A stretch of 64,000 nt of DNA from Corynebacterium jeikeium (GCF_000738265.1 NZ_JFCQ01000029.1:62001-126000), one strand, 5' to 3'. Shown: positions 46,862 through 54,796, numbered from the stretch's first letter. A program made the numbers and translations. Notes: generated by a model not told the origin, from the letters alone.

Positions 46862-46874
46862 TTTGGCGGCCAAA
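46862..46874. promoter_or_regulatory. Palindrome TTTGGC-G-GCCAAA in the Lrp/IOR spacer
   Basis: Perfect 6-bp arms around one base, 53-65 nt upstream of the Lrp start. Fits an Lrp-type operator half of a multi-site array. Confidence 0.45.
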
Positions 46875-46896
46875 TCTATTGCCGCATGGGTAAGAC

Positions 46897-46915
46897 ATTA
46901 AGCCATTGGCCTAAT
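46897..46915. promoter_or_regulatory. Palindrome ATTAAGCC-ATT-GGCCTAAT in the Lrp/IOR spacer
   Basis: 8-bp arms with one mismatch; centre 38 bp from the first palindrome. Together they could bind an Lrp octamer. Confidence 0.45.
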
Positions 46916-46997
46916 TTCCTGGCTGTAATTCTAAAAAAGCTTTGCTTTGTGAAATATTTTCCCGAGGTTGCTTTCAGCGCCTGTTGTCTCAACCTAT

Positions 46998-47013
46998 TGT
47001 GATTCAAACCACA
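46998..47013 (+). promoter_or_regulatory. GlxR-like site overlapping the IOR -10
   Basis: TGTGATTCAAACCACA has the CRP spacing with one arm mismatch. TATTGT at 46996-47001 is a possible -10. Overlap would mean repression. Confidence 0.35.
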
Positions 47014-47045
47014 CATTGACGGAATAGACGAAAGGATGAGCAGCG

Positions 47046-50000
47046 ATGACCTCCACCTTCATCCCCACTACGACTCCCACCGAGCAGGACCTCCCCGACT
47101 ACACCCAGTCGCGCTACCGGGAAAAGTCCGGGAACGTTCACCTGACAGGCATCCAAGCGCTGGTTCGCGTGGTACTGGATCGCGCGGAAGCGGATCGGGC
47201 GATGGGGCTGAAAACCTCCAGCTTCGTGTCCGGGTACGAGGGCTCTCCCCTGGGTGGATACGACCTAGAACTGGGACGCCGGGGATCGCTGCTAGAGGAA
47301 TTTGATGTCCAGCACTTCCCTGCCGTCAATGAAGAGTTAGGCGTCACTGCCGTCGCAGGTTCGCAGATGACCGACCGAGCGACGGCAAAAGAAGGAGTCG
47401 ACGGCGTGGTCGGCTACTGGTACGGCAAGGCACCGGGTCTGGATCGCGCAGCGGATGCGTTTCGCCACGCCAACATGACGGGCACCAGCGGAACGGGAGG
47501 CGCGGTCGCCTTCGTGGGCGACGATCCGACGGCGAAGTCCTCCACTATTCCCTCGGCATCGGGGCGCATTCTGGCTGACCTCGGGCTACCCACGCTGGTT
47601 CCGGTGGATGCGGGAGATATCCTGCGCCTTGGCGCGCACGCCGCATGGATGTCGCGTTACAGCGGGCTGTGGACCGCGCTGCGGATTACCACGCCCGTCG
47701 CCGACGGCTCAGCCAGCGTTGACCTGGAGGCCATCCGGGAGGCAACGACCCCGCGCGGTGTGGAGCGCGGCGGGAAGCACGTGCCCGAGGCGCGCCTGCT
47801 GGGCAAGCGACTACTGGACTTGGATGACACACGCGTCGGCGAGCGCCTGGAGCGCGCCCTGGAGTACTCCCGCGAACACCAGCTCAACCGCTGGTGGCAC
47901 GCCCAAGAAGGCGACCGGGTGGGCGTGATCTGCGCCGGCAACACGTCCCTGGAAGTAGCGGAGGTCGTGGGCGACGCACAGGTGCGAGTTTTGCAGCTGG
48001 CGATGACCTACCCACTGGATCCGCAGGAGCTCGAGAGCTTCTGCGCTGGCCTCGATGTGCTGGTCGTGGCCGAGGAACTGGGTACCCACCTCGTGGAATC
48101 CGTGCGGGCATGCCTGTACGACCTGCCGGTCCGCCCGCGCATCGAGCACGTCAATGATCCCCTCAAGCAGCTGCCGCGGCTGCTGCGCGCCGAGGGAATC
48201 GAGGTTGCGGGGCTGGAAACCGGCCCGACGCGCATTGCCCTTCCCCTGGCCGTGCCGAACCGCGTTCCCCACTTCTGCTCCGGCTGCCCGCACAACCTAT
48301 CGACCCGTGCGGACGAGGACACGCTGGTCGGGGCGGGAATCGGCTGCCACGCCATGGTGATGATGATGGACGACAAGCGCGTGGGCAAGGTGATGGGCAC
48401 CGCGCAGATGGGCGGCGAAGGCGCCCACTGGATCGGCATGCACCGCTTTGTCACTGAAGAGCACTTCGTGCAGAACATGGGCGACGGAACCTTCCTGCAT
48501 TCGGGATCCTTGGCTCTGCGGGCGATGGTGGCGTCCAAAGTAAATGCGACCCTCAAGCTACTGCACAACGGCACAGTGGCGATGACCGGTGGCCAGGATC
48601 CCGTTGGACAGCCGAGCCTGGCGGGGCTGGTCGACATGGTGCGGGCCGAGAACCCGGCCAGGATCGTCGTGACCAGCGACGATGTGCGCCGTACCCGCAA
48701 GGCGCTGGCAAAGTCAGGTGTGCAGGTGCGCCCGCGCGAGGAGCTGGCGCAGGTGCAAAAGGAACTGGAAGGCATGGAGGGAATCTCCGTGCTGATTCAC
48801 GACCAGGAGTGCGCCGCCGAGAAGCGCCGCGCGCGCAACCGCAAGAAGCGCGCCCGTCCGGCCGAGAAGATCGTCATTAACGAGCGCATCTGCGAGGGGT
48901 GCGGCGACTGCGGCGAAAAGTCCGGCTGCCTGTCGCTGCAGCCCGTAGACACCCAGTTCGGCCGCAAAACGCGCGTCGACCAGACGAGCTGCAACGTCGA
49001 CCGTTCGTGCCTGTCCGGTGACTGCCCGGCGTTCACGACCGTTGTTGCGACCGACGAGGTACGCCGTGTGCCGGATATTGACGCCGACATGCTTGACCCC
49101 GCCCCCGCCTGCGATCTCGACGGCGCGCGCCCGTGGAACATACGCATCTCGGGTGTCGGCGGCACGGGCGTGATGACTGCCTCAGCGGTGATCGCCACCG
49201 CCGCGCACCTGGACGGACTTGCGGTGCGCGGCACGGACATGACGGGACTGGCGCAGAAAGGTGGGTCTGTGGTCTCCGACCTGCGGATTTCCAAGAAGAT
49301 TGGCCAGCACACGGGAACCGTTCCACAGGGCGGCGCAGATTTGTTGATCGCGCTGGACGGCGTGACCGGCGCGGAGGATCCCAGCACCTCGGTGCTCAAC
49401 GCACAGCGCACGACTGCGGTGCTGTCGAACTCCGCGACTCCTACCGGGCAGATGTGCACGGACGTCACCGCGACCCGCCCGGACGGCGTGCAGATCGCAG
49501 GTGCGCTGGGGCAGGCTGCGCGCCGCGCGATTATCACCGACGCCATCCGCGTCTCCAGCAAGCTCTTCGGCGAATCGACCTTCCAGATCCTGCTGCTGGT
49601 GGGTGCGGCGGTGCAGGCCGGTGCCCTGCCGGTCACTCCGGAATCCATTGAAAAGGCGCTGCGGATCAATGGCAAGAAGGCGGGTGCGAACATCCAGGCC
49701 TTCCGTCGTGGCCGTCAGCTGGTCAGCCGACCGGAGGCAATCATCGAGCTGCTGGGTGTGGAGCCCGACTATGCCCAGTACATGGAGGTTGAGCCTCAGT
49801 CCCACACCCGGGCGCGCATCGAAAAGGTGTTGGAGCCGAGCCTGGTGGACGAGGTTGCGGTGTTCTTTGACGAGATGGGGCGCTGGGGCTCCGACCAGGA
49901 TGCCGAGAGCTATCTGACCGACGTGCGCGCGGTGTACGCCCACGAGCGCCGAGTGAACCCCGACGGGCCAGCTGAACTCACCCGGAGCTTCGCCACCGGG

Positions 50001-50444
50001 CTGCACAAGCTGTCGGCCTACAAGGACGAGTACGAGGTCGCCCGCCTGGCACTCGACCCCGGCTTCGCTGAGGCGCAGGGAGATGCGCAGGTTACCGTGC
50101 AGTTCCAGCCGCCGCTGCTGCGGGCTCTGGGGCTGAACCGAAAGATCGGGCTGGGTCCCCGGATGCGCCCGGTGCTGGGCGCGCTGGCGAAGGCCAAGCG
50201 CCTGCGCGGTACGCGCCTGGACGTGTTCGGCTACGCGGAGGTGCGCAAGCTGGAGCGCGAGTTGGTGCGTACCTACCGCGCAGAGATCCTGCGCCAAGCC
50301 CGGCAACTGCGCACGCCCGAGCAGGTGGCACAGTTGGCTGAGCTGGCGGGCGCCGCGGACGGAGTGCGGGGATTCGAGCAGAAGAAGATCGACAGCGCGA
50401 AAGAATTGTTGGGAAAGTTGGCACGCGGGGGCGTCAAAAAATAG
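47046..50444 (+). CDS. Indolepyruvate (2-oxoacid) ferredoxin oxidoreductase, single chain
   Basis: A 1132-residue protein fusing the IorA and IorB parts. N-terminal pyrimidine-type domain (about 30-400), TPP-binding core with GIGCHAM and GDGTFLHSG ending in HNGTVAMTGGQ (about 425-520), a ferredoxin-like cluster domain with CEGCGDCGEKSGC (about 615-628) and CNVDRSCLSGDC (about 650-661), then the IorB-like gamma domain starting NIRISGVGGTGV (about 700). It oxidatively decarboxylates aryl or branched 2-oxo acids to acyl-CoA, reducing ferredoxin. AAGGA precedes the ATG. Confidence 0.9.
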   Translation: MTSTFIPTTTPTEQDLPDYTQSRYREKSGNVHLTGIQALVRVVLDRAEADRAMGLKTSSFVSGYEGSPLGGYDLELGRRGSLLEEFDVQHFPAVNEELGVTAVAGSQMTDRATAKEGVDGVVGYWYGKAPGLDRAADAFRHANMTGTSGTGGAVAFVGDDPTAKSSTIPSASGRILADLGLPTLVPVDAGDILRLGAHAAWMSRYSGLWTALRITTPVADGSASVDLEAIREATTPRGVERGGKHVPEARLLGKRLLDLDDTRVGERLERALEYSREHQLNRWWHAQEGDRVGVICAGNTSLEVAEVVGDAQVRVLQLAMTYPLDPQELESFCAGLDVLVVAEELGTHLVESVRACLYDLPVRPRIEHVNDPLKQLPRLLRAEGIEVAGLETGPTRIALPLAVPNRVPHFCSGCPHNLSTRADEDTLVGAGIGCHAMVMMMDDKRVGKVMGTAQMGGEGAHWIGMHRFVTEEHFVQNMGDGTFLHSGSLALRAMVASKVNATLKLLHNGTVAMTGGQDPVGQPSLAGLVDMVRAENPARIVVTSDDVRRTRKALAKSGVQVRPREELAQVQKELEGMEGISVLIHDQECAAEKRRARNRKKRARPAEKIVINERICEGCGDCGEKSGCLSLQPVDTQFGRKTRVDQTSCNVDRSCLSGDCPAFTTVVATDEVRRVPDIDADMLDPAPACDLDGARPWNIRISGVGGTGVMTASAVIATAAHLDGLAVRGTDMTGLAQKGGSVVSDLRISKKIGQHTGTVPQGGADLLIALDGVTGAEDPSTSVLNAQRTTAVLSNSATPTGQMCTDVTATRPDGVQIAGALGQAARRAIITDAIRVSSKLFGESTFQILLLVGAAVQAGALPVTPESIEKALRINGKKAGANIQAFRRGRQLVSRPEAIIELLGVEPDYAQYMEVEPQSHTRARIEKVLEPSLVDEVAVFFDEMGRWGSDQDAESYLTDVRAVYAHERRVNPDGPAELTRSFATGLHKLSAYKDEYEVARLALDPGFAEAQGDAQVTVQFQPPLLRALGLNRKIGLGPRMRPVLGALAKAKRLRGTRLDVFGYAEVRKLERELVRTYRAEILRQARQLRTPEQVAQLAELAGAADGVRGFEQKKIDSAKELLGKLARGGVKK

Positions 50445-50449
50445 GAAAT

Positions 50450-50463
50450 AGACCAAGCGGTCT
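50450..50463. promoter_or_regulatory. TetR-like palindrome AGACC-N4-GGTCT
   Basis: Perfect 5-bp arms directly upstream of the -10 TACAGT, so it overlaps the -35 region. TetR-type spacing; the regulator is unknown. Confidence 0.4.
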
Positions 50464-50465
50464 GT

Positions 50466-50471
50466 TACAGT
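50466..50471 (+). promoter_or_regulatory. -10 TACAGT, leaderless start of the amidotransferase gene
   Basis: TACAGT ends 7 nt before GTG 50479, within the small palindrome GTTACAGTAAC. No ribosome site is visible. Confidence 0.45.
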
Positions 50472-50478
50472 AACGAAT

Positions 50479-51223
50479 GTGACTTTCGTACTGCTATGCC
50501 CCCGCAGCGGAGCCGATGTGCTCGCCGCGGAATACGCCGACTTCCTCAGCTACAGCGGCCTCACCCCCCGCCGAGCTGGAACAGCGCCCCCTGGATAACC
50601 CGGGGGCGGACCCCGGCAGTTTCGACGGCGTGGAGGGCGTATTCATCGGCGGCTCGCCGTTTACCATCACCCGCCCGGTCGACGCGGAGTGGCAGGAGGA
50701 AATCTCGCAAAAGCTGGTCGACTTCATCCAGGTCGAGACCGAAAGGCAGCGATTCGGCATCTTCTCCACCTGCTACGGCACCTCCATGCTGGCGCACTAC
50801 CTGGACGGCGAGGTCAACAGCACGTACTCGGAATCGGCGGGCACCAGCGAGGTTTCTCTAACTGACGCCGGACGCATCGACCCCATCACGGGCGCGCTCC
50901 CCGACCGATTCACCGCACTGACAGGGCACAAGGACTCGGTGGTGCGCGTGCCGGAGGAAGCCACGCTGCTGGCCACCGGCGAGACCTGCCCCGTGCAGAT
51001 TTACCGCTATCGCGAGAACTTCTGGACCAGCCAATTCCACCCCGAGATGGACGCAGCGGGCATCACCCGGCGCCTGAGCTTCTACGAGGACGAGGGCTAC
51101 TGCGACCCTAAAGAGATCGCGGAAACCTACGCCCGCTTCGAGGGACAAGATACGGCGGCGGCGAACTCGCTGCTGCGGCGCTTCGTGGAGTACTCCCGCA
51201 GCTCGCTAGGGCTGGTGGGCTAG
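50479..51223 (+). CDS. Class I glutamine amidotransferase, frameshifted at C6
   Basis: The N-terminus starts at GTG 50479 (MTFVLLCPRSGADVLAAEYADFLSYSGLTP) and the rest continues in the next frame (AELEQRPLDNPGADPG onward). The join is a run of six C at 50564-50569; removing one C gives one continuous protein of about 247 residues. It has GIFSTCYGTS (nucleophile Cys), QIYRYREN and SQFHPEMD (His, Glu). It corresponds to C. glutamicum cg1739, next to acnR. It hydrolyses glutamine for an unknown acceptor. The six C may be a sequencing error, a real null or a phase-variable tract; as read the protein is broken. Confidence 0.75.
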
Positions 51224-51232
51224 GACTACCGG

Positions 51233-52864
51233 TCAGGCTAGCTCGACGATCTCCATGTACTCGTCGCTCCACAGGTCCTCCACCCCGTCGGGCAGCACGA
51301 TTACGCGCTCGGGCTCCAGAGCCTTGACCGCGCCTGGGTCGTGGGTGACCAGCACAACGGCGCCGGTGTAGGTGCGCAGTGCGTCGAGGACCTGTTCGCG
51401 GGACTGCGGATCCAGGTTGTTGGTTGGCTCGTCCAGCAGCAGCACATTGGCGCGGGAGCTGACGAGGGTCGCCAATGCTAGGCGGGTCTTTTCACCGCCG
51501 GATAGCGTGCCGGCAGGCTGCTCCAACTGCTCGCCGGAGAACATGAATGCGCCCAGCAGGCCGCGCAGGTCCTGTTCGCCGGCGTCGGGACAGGCCTCGA
51601 TGGCGTTTTCCCAGACGGACTTGTCCGGGTCGATCGTGTCGTGCTCCTGCGCGAAGTAACCGACTTTCAAACCGTGGCCGGTGACGATGCCGCCCTCGCC
51701 GTCGGTGCGTTCCACCCCGGCCAGCAGCTTCAGCAGCGTGGTCTTGCCCGCACCGTTAAAGCCGAGCACGACCACGCGCGAGCCCTTGTCGATGGCCAGA
51801 TCCACCCCGGCGAAGACCTCCAGGGAGCCGTACATCTTCGTCAGTCCCTTGGCGTTCATGGGGGTCTTGCCACACGGTGCGGGCTCCGGGAAGCTGATGT
51901 TGGCCACGCGGTCTTCGACCCGCACCTCGTCGAGGTTGCCCAGCATCTTCTCCGCGCGGGCGGCCATCTGCTTGGCGGCCTTCGCCTTGGTGGCCTTTGC
52001 TCCCAGCTTCTCGGCCTGCTGCCTCAGGGCGCTAGCCTTCTTCTCGGCATTTGCTTTCTCGCGGCGACGGCGCGCCTCGTCGGTGGCTCGGGCGTCCTTG
52101 TACTTGGTCCAGCCCATGTTGTAGACGTCGGCCTCGCCACGTACAGCGTCGAGGAACCAGATCTTGTTGCACACGTCGTCCAGCAGCTCCACGTCGTGGC
52201 TGATCATGATCAGCCCGCCCTCGTGCTTGGCCAAAAAGCCACGCAGCCAGGTGATGGAGTCCGCGTCCAGGTGGTTAGTCGGCTCGTCCAGCAGCAAAGT
52301 GGTCTGGGAGCGGCCGGAACCGGCGGTGGCGGCGAAGAGGATCTGTGCCAGCTCCACGCGTCGACGCTGACCACCCGAGAGGGTCTTCAGCTGCTGATCT
52401 AGCACGCGCTCCGGCAGCCCCAGCGAGTCGCAGATCTGCGCGGCCTCGCTGTCGGCCTCGTAGCCGCCCAGGGAGTGGTACTTTTCCTCCAGGCGGCTGT
52501 ACTTCAGGATTGCGGCGTCCCGCTGGCCGGGGTTGTCGCTGGTCTCCATGATCTCCTGCTGCCGCTCCATGGAGCTGCGAATCCGATCCAAGCCACGGGC
52601 AGACAACACGCGGTCGCGGGCGGTCTGCTCGATATCGCCTTCCTTGGAATCCTGCGGTAGGTATCCCATCTCGCCGCTGCGGGTGACGGTGCCACCGTAG
52701 GGCTCGCCTTCGCCGGCCAGGATGCGCATGGTGGTGGTCTTCCCCGCGCCGTTACGCCCGACCAGGCCGATACGGTCGCCGGGTTGGACTCGCAGGTGTT
52801 GCCCGGGGGCGTTCAGCAGGGTCCGGGCCCCCACCCGAACCTCGAGGTCATTAGTAACAATCAC
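51233..52864 (-). CDS. ABC-F family ATP-binding protein
   Basis: A 543-residue soluble ABC-F protein with two ATPase domains: Walker A GRNGAGKTT and GFNGAGKTT, signatures LSGGQ and LSGGEKTRL, Walker B LLLDEPTNHLD and LLLDEPTNNLD. The inter-domain linker (about 240-320) is highly charged (RRRREKANAEKKASALRQQAEKLGAKATKAKAAKQ). There is no membrane domain, so it acts on ribosomes. GTG 52864 is preceded by TAGGCT (52878-52873) 8 nt upstream, so it is probably leaderless. Mycobacterial Rv1473 is a relative. Whether it gives antibiotic resistance is not known. Confidence 0.93.
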   Translation of the reverse strand: MIVTNDLEVRVGARTLLNAPGQHLRVQPGDRIGLVGRNGAGKTTTMRILAGEGEPYGGTVTRSGEMGYLPQDSKEGDIEQTARDRVLSARGLDRIRSSMERQQEIMETSDNPGQRDAAILKYSRLEEKYHSLGGYEADSEAAQICDSLGLPERVLDQQLKTLSGGQRRRVELAQILFAATAGSGRSQTTLLLDEPTNHLDADSITWLRGFLAKHEGGLIMISHDVELLDDVCNKIWFLDAVRGEADVYNMGWTKYKDARATDEARRRREKANAEKKASALRQQAEKLGAKATKAKAAKQMAARAEKMLGNLDEVRVEDRVANISFPEPAPCGKTPMNAKGLTKMYGSLEVFAGVDLAIDKGSRVVVLGFNGAGKTTLLKLLAGVERTDGEGGIVTGHGLKVGYFAQEHDTIDPDKSVWENAIEACPDAGEQDLRGLLGAFMFSGEQLEQPAGTLSGGEKTRLALATLVSSRANVLLLDEPTNNLDPQSREQVLDALRTYTGAVVLVTHDPGAVKALEPERVIVLPDGVEDLWSDEYMEIVELA

Positions 52865-52885
52865 AAGCTAGAAGCCTATCAGCAT

Positions 52886-52979
52886 CCCCGTCGACAACCT
52901 GCCCCACCCCTTATGCACCGGCGCAGCGGTGCTCGAACCCCCCAAGTCGAGTCGCTGGCCTGTCTGGTCGTCGACGGGG
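52886..52979. repeat. Perfect 10-bp inverted repeat, arms 74 nt apart
   Basis: CCCCGTCGAC at 52886-52895 and GTCGACGGGG at 52970-52979. A smaller hairpin GCACCG-N6-CGGTGC lies between. It could form one branched structure in DNA or RNA. Confidence 0.6.
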
Positions 52980-53047
52980 TCCCCGCGTTCCCCCATTCAT
53001 CATCGCCCCGCCTTGTTGGTATGTTCCTACCAAGCAGGACAATGTTT

Positions 53048-53152
53048 ATGTTAGAAACTAGGATCGCGACCTGCAGCGTTTGCGTTACATGTGGCTGTGG
53101 CTTTCCCCCGAACCTTCAAGTTGTCCCTAAGCTTGTTCCTGCTCCCCTGTGA
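53048..53152 (+). CDS. Cys-rich mini-ORF (34 aa), uncertain
   Basis: ATG 53048 has AGGA 8 nt upstream and encodes 34 residues starting MLETRIATCSVCVTCGCGF, with four cysteines in a C-x2-C-x2-C-x-C pattern. It ends 143 nt before the lycopene cyclase-like gene. It could be a leader peptide or a chance ORF; nothing more supports it. Confidence 0.2.
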   Translation: MLETRIATCSVCVTCGCGFPPNLQVVPKLVPAPL

Positions 53153-53180
53153 TTAGGAAAGACTTATACCCTTAGCTTGT
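53125..53180. repeat. Direct repeat CCCT(A/T)AGCTTGT, 44 bp apart
   Basis: CCCTAAGCTTGT at 53125-53136 and CCCTTAGCTTGT at 53169-53180 (11 of 12 identical), about four helical turns apart, upstream of the cyclase-like gene. Possible regulator sites. Confidence 0.45.
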
Positions 53181-53294
53181 CTATTTAGGTAGCTACTCAG
53201 TCTTAGAAAGCAATGAGCAAAATACAGTCATGTAAATTCGGGGGTAGCAAGCGTAATCTGCACCACAATCGATGCCTCGAAGGAGTCCCCTGCC

Positions 53295-54371
53295 GTGCCC
53301 CAGACCTTACACCTCAAAGGCCTGGGGCCGGCCGGTGCTTTGCTAGCCATCCGCGCAGCTCAGCGCGGCTACTCCGTCGTTGCCTACGACCCTGCGGTGG
53401 ATCTTAACCGAGCTACCCCCTTTCCGGGCACCTATGGTGTGTTCTCCACGCAGATTCCCGCGTGGGCTGATGCGTTGTTCACCCCGCCTGCTCCCTTGGA
53501 GGTTGTCGCCGGGCTTCCCACAACGCGTCGCACCCTCGGCTTCGAGTACCGCATGCTGGATCAGGCCGCCGTGGTCAAGGCGCTACGCGAGAGCGATGTG
53601 CGTGTGGTCGCCGAGTACGTGCCCGACGGTCACCCGGCCGTTGACTGCACCGGCGCCCCGCGCACCGACGCCGCACTGTGGCAGCTGGCCGTCGGGTGGT
53701 TCTTTTCTGGTTGTGACGCCCCACGCCCCCAGCCGGTCTTTATGGATTGGACAGGCGCGGAAGCTCAAGATCAACACGCTGCGCCGAGCTTCTGCTATAT
53801 CCAGCGCACAAGCGAGGGATGGCTCTATGAGGAGACGATCCTTGCCACCCACTGCCCCGCCGATCCGGTCGAGCAGCAGAAGGTGTTAGACGTTCTGCGG
53901 AATCGGCTGGCAAAACGGGTAGCGCGGATGGGGCTAGATCCGGAGAGCGTGAGCCGCGAAGAACAGGTTTCGATTCCGATGGGAACGAGGCGGCGTCATA
54001 AAGAAAGAAAGTTTGGCGCCGCGGCGGGGTTCATCAATCCCGCGACGGGTTACTCGCTGGGGCATGCGCTGGAGGCCGCCGACGATGTCCTGGACGGGCG
54101 GCGGCTGGGTGGGAACCTGGCATATGTGCTGCGGCAGGTCGGTGGAGAGCTGATCGCGCGGGCCGACGGAGCCACGCTGCAGGATTTCTTCGGCCATTTC
54201 TTTGCCCTGGAAACCGAGCGGCAGTTGGCCTACCTAAGCGGCCGGGATGGCCTGGCCGTGGCGCGCACCATGTGGGCACTTCGGGAGGGCACGGGACTGA
54301 GCCACGAGTTCCTGCAGCCGCTCTTCCGGCGCCCCTGGCAGGTGATGCGGGCGGTGTGGGCTAGACGGTGA
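53295..54371 (+). CDS. Lycopene cyclase-family (CrtL/CrtY-type) flavoprotein
   Basis: A 358-residue flavoprotein. The nucleotide-binding start HLKGLGPAGALLAIRAA is followed by PVFMDW (the MDW motif), FCYIQRTSEGWLYEETIL (YEET resembles the cyclase acid motif) and FGAAAGFINPATGYSLGHAL, all as in one-chain lycopene cyclases. These isomerise lycopene ends to rings. No other carotenoid gene is in the window, and C. glutamicum uses a different, heterodimeric CrtYeYf cyclase. GTG 53295 has AAGGAG upstream. Activity is unproven. Confidence 0.75.
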   Translation: MPQTLHLKGLGPAGALLAIRAAQRGYSVVAYDPAVDLNRATPFPGTYGVFSTQIPAWADALFTPPAPLEVVAGLPTTRRTLGFEYRMLDQAAVVKALRESDVRVVAEYVPDGHPAVDCTGAPRTDAALWQLAVGWFFSGCDAPRPQPVFMDWTGAEAQDQHAAPSFCYIQRTSEGWLYEETILATHCPADPVEQQKVLDVLRNRLAKRVARMGLDPESVSREEQVSIPMGTRRRHKERKFGAAAGFINPATGYSLGHALEAADDVLDGRRLGGNLAYVLRQVGGELIARADGATLQDFFGHFFALETERQLAYLSGRDGLAVARTMWALREGTGLSHEFLQPLFRRPWQVMRAVWARR

Positions 54372-54404
54372 AGCCCAGACAGCGAAGCCTACACAGTGAA
54401 GCCC
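54363..54404. repeat. Three imperfect 14-bp tandem repeats over convergent stops
   Basis: AGACGGTGAAGCCC, AGACAGCGAAGCCT and ACACAGTGAAGCCC run head to tail at 54363, 54377 and 54391. They cover the stop of the cyclase-like gene and the last codons of sufT. Confidence 0.8.
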
Positions 54405-54796
54405 AGGAAGCGCAGCTGCTCGCGACCTTCCTCGTTGATCATGTGCGGGCCCCAGGCCGGGGACCACACCCAGTTGATCTGCAGGTCGGTGACCTCGTCG
54501 ACGTTGTTGATCACCGCGTCGCGTGCCTGATCCTCCAGCACGTCCTGCAGCGGGCAGGCCGGGGAGGTCAGGGTCATGTTCAGCACCGCGGTCTTGTCCT
54601 CGATCCAGATGTCGTAAACCAGCCCCAGGTCGATGACGTTGATGCCCAGTTCGGGGTCGATGACGTCCAGCAGGTTCTCTTCGACCTTGCCCGCGATGGC
54701 CATGTCTTCGGGACTGCGCTCGGCGGGCCCCTTCGGGGCCTTGTCCAGTGGCGAGGGATCCATCTCCGGGGTGGTGGGTTCTGCGTTTTCAGTCAT
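54389..54796 (-). CDS. sufT: Fe-S assembly factor SufT (MIP18/DUF59)
   Basis: A 135-residue protein of the MIP18/DUF59 family with an acidic N-terminal extension (residues 1-35). The core has VEENLLDVIDPELGINVIDLGLVYDIWIED and TLTSPACPLQDVLEDQ with the conserved Cys, used in Fe-S cluster maturation. ATG 54796 has AAGGAG and is preferred to the long upstream frame. It is the last gene of the suf operon, as in mycobacteria (Rv1466), 35 nt after sufU. Confidence 0.93.
   Translation of the reverse strand: MTENAEPTTPEMDPSPLDKAPKGPAERSPEDMAIAGKVEENLLDVIDPELGINVIDLGLVYDIWIEDKTAVLNMTLTSPACPLQDVLEDQARDAVINNVDEVTDLQINWVWSPAWGPHMINEEGREQLRFLGFTV

Larger units (their letters stand above)
52865..53294. 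other. 430-bp gene-poor region
   Basis: No long ORF is convincing. It has the ABC-F -10 (52873-52878, minus), a 10-bp inverted repeat CCCCGTCGAC/GTCGACGGGG (52886-52895 and 52970-52979, 74 nt apart), GCACCG-N6-CGGTGC (52915-52932), TTGGTA-N6-TACCAA (53016-53033), a Cys-rich mini-ORF and a direct repeat. The right half is more AT-rich than its surroundings. Confidence 0.5.

Noticed and set aside
49182..50456. A 424-codon open frame antisense to the indolepyruvate oxidoreductase
   Set aside because: Composition is a codon shadow (Arg/His/Leu/Gln rich), no motif, no ribosome site, and the sense gene is clear.
50516..51223. Amidotransferase starting at ATG 50516
   Set aside because: That start gives an unrelated N-terminus; the conserved one lies in the other frame from GTG 50479, so a frameshift is the better reading.
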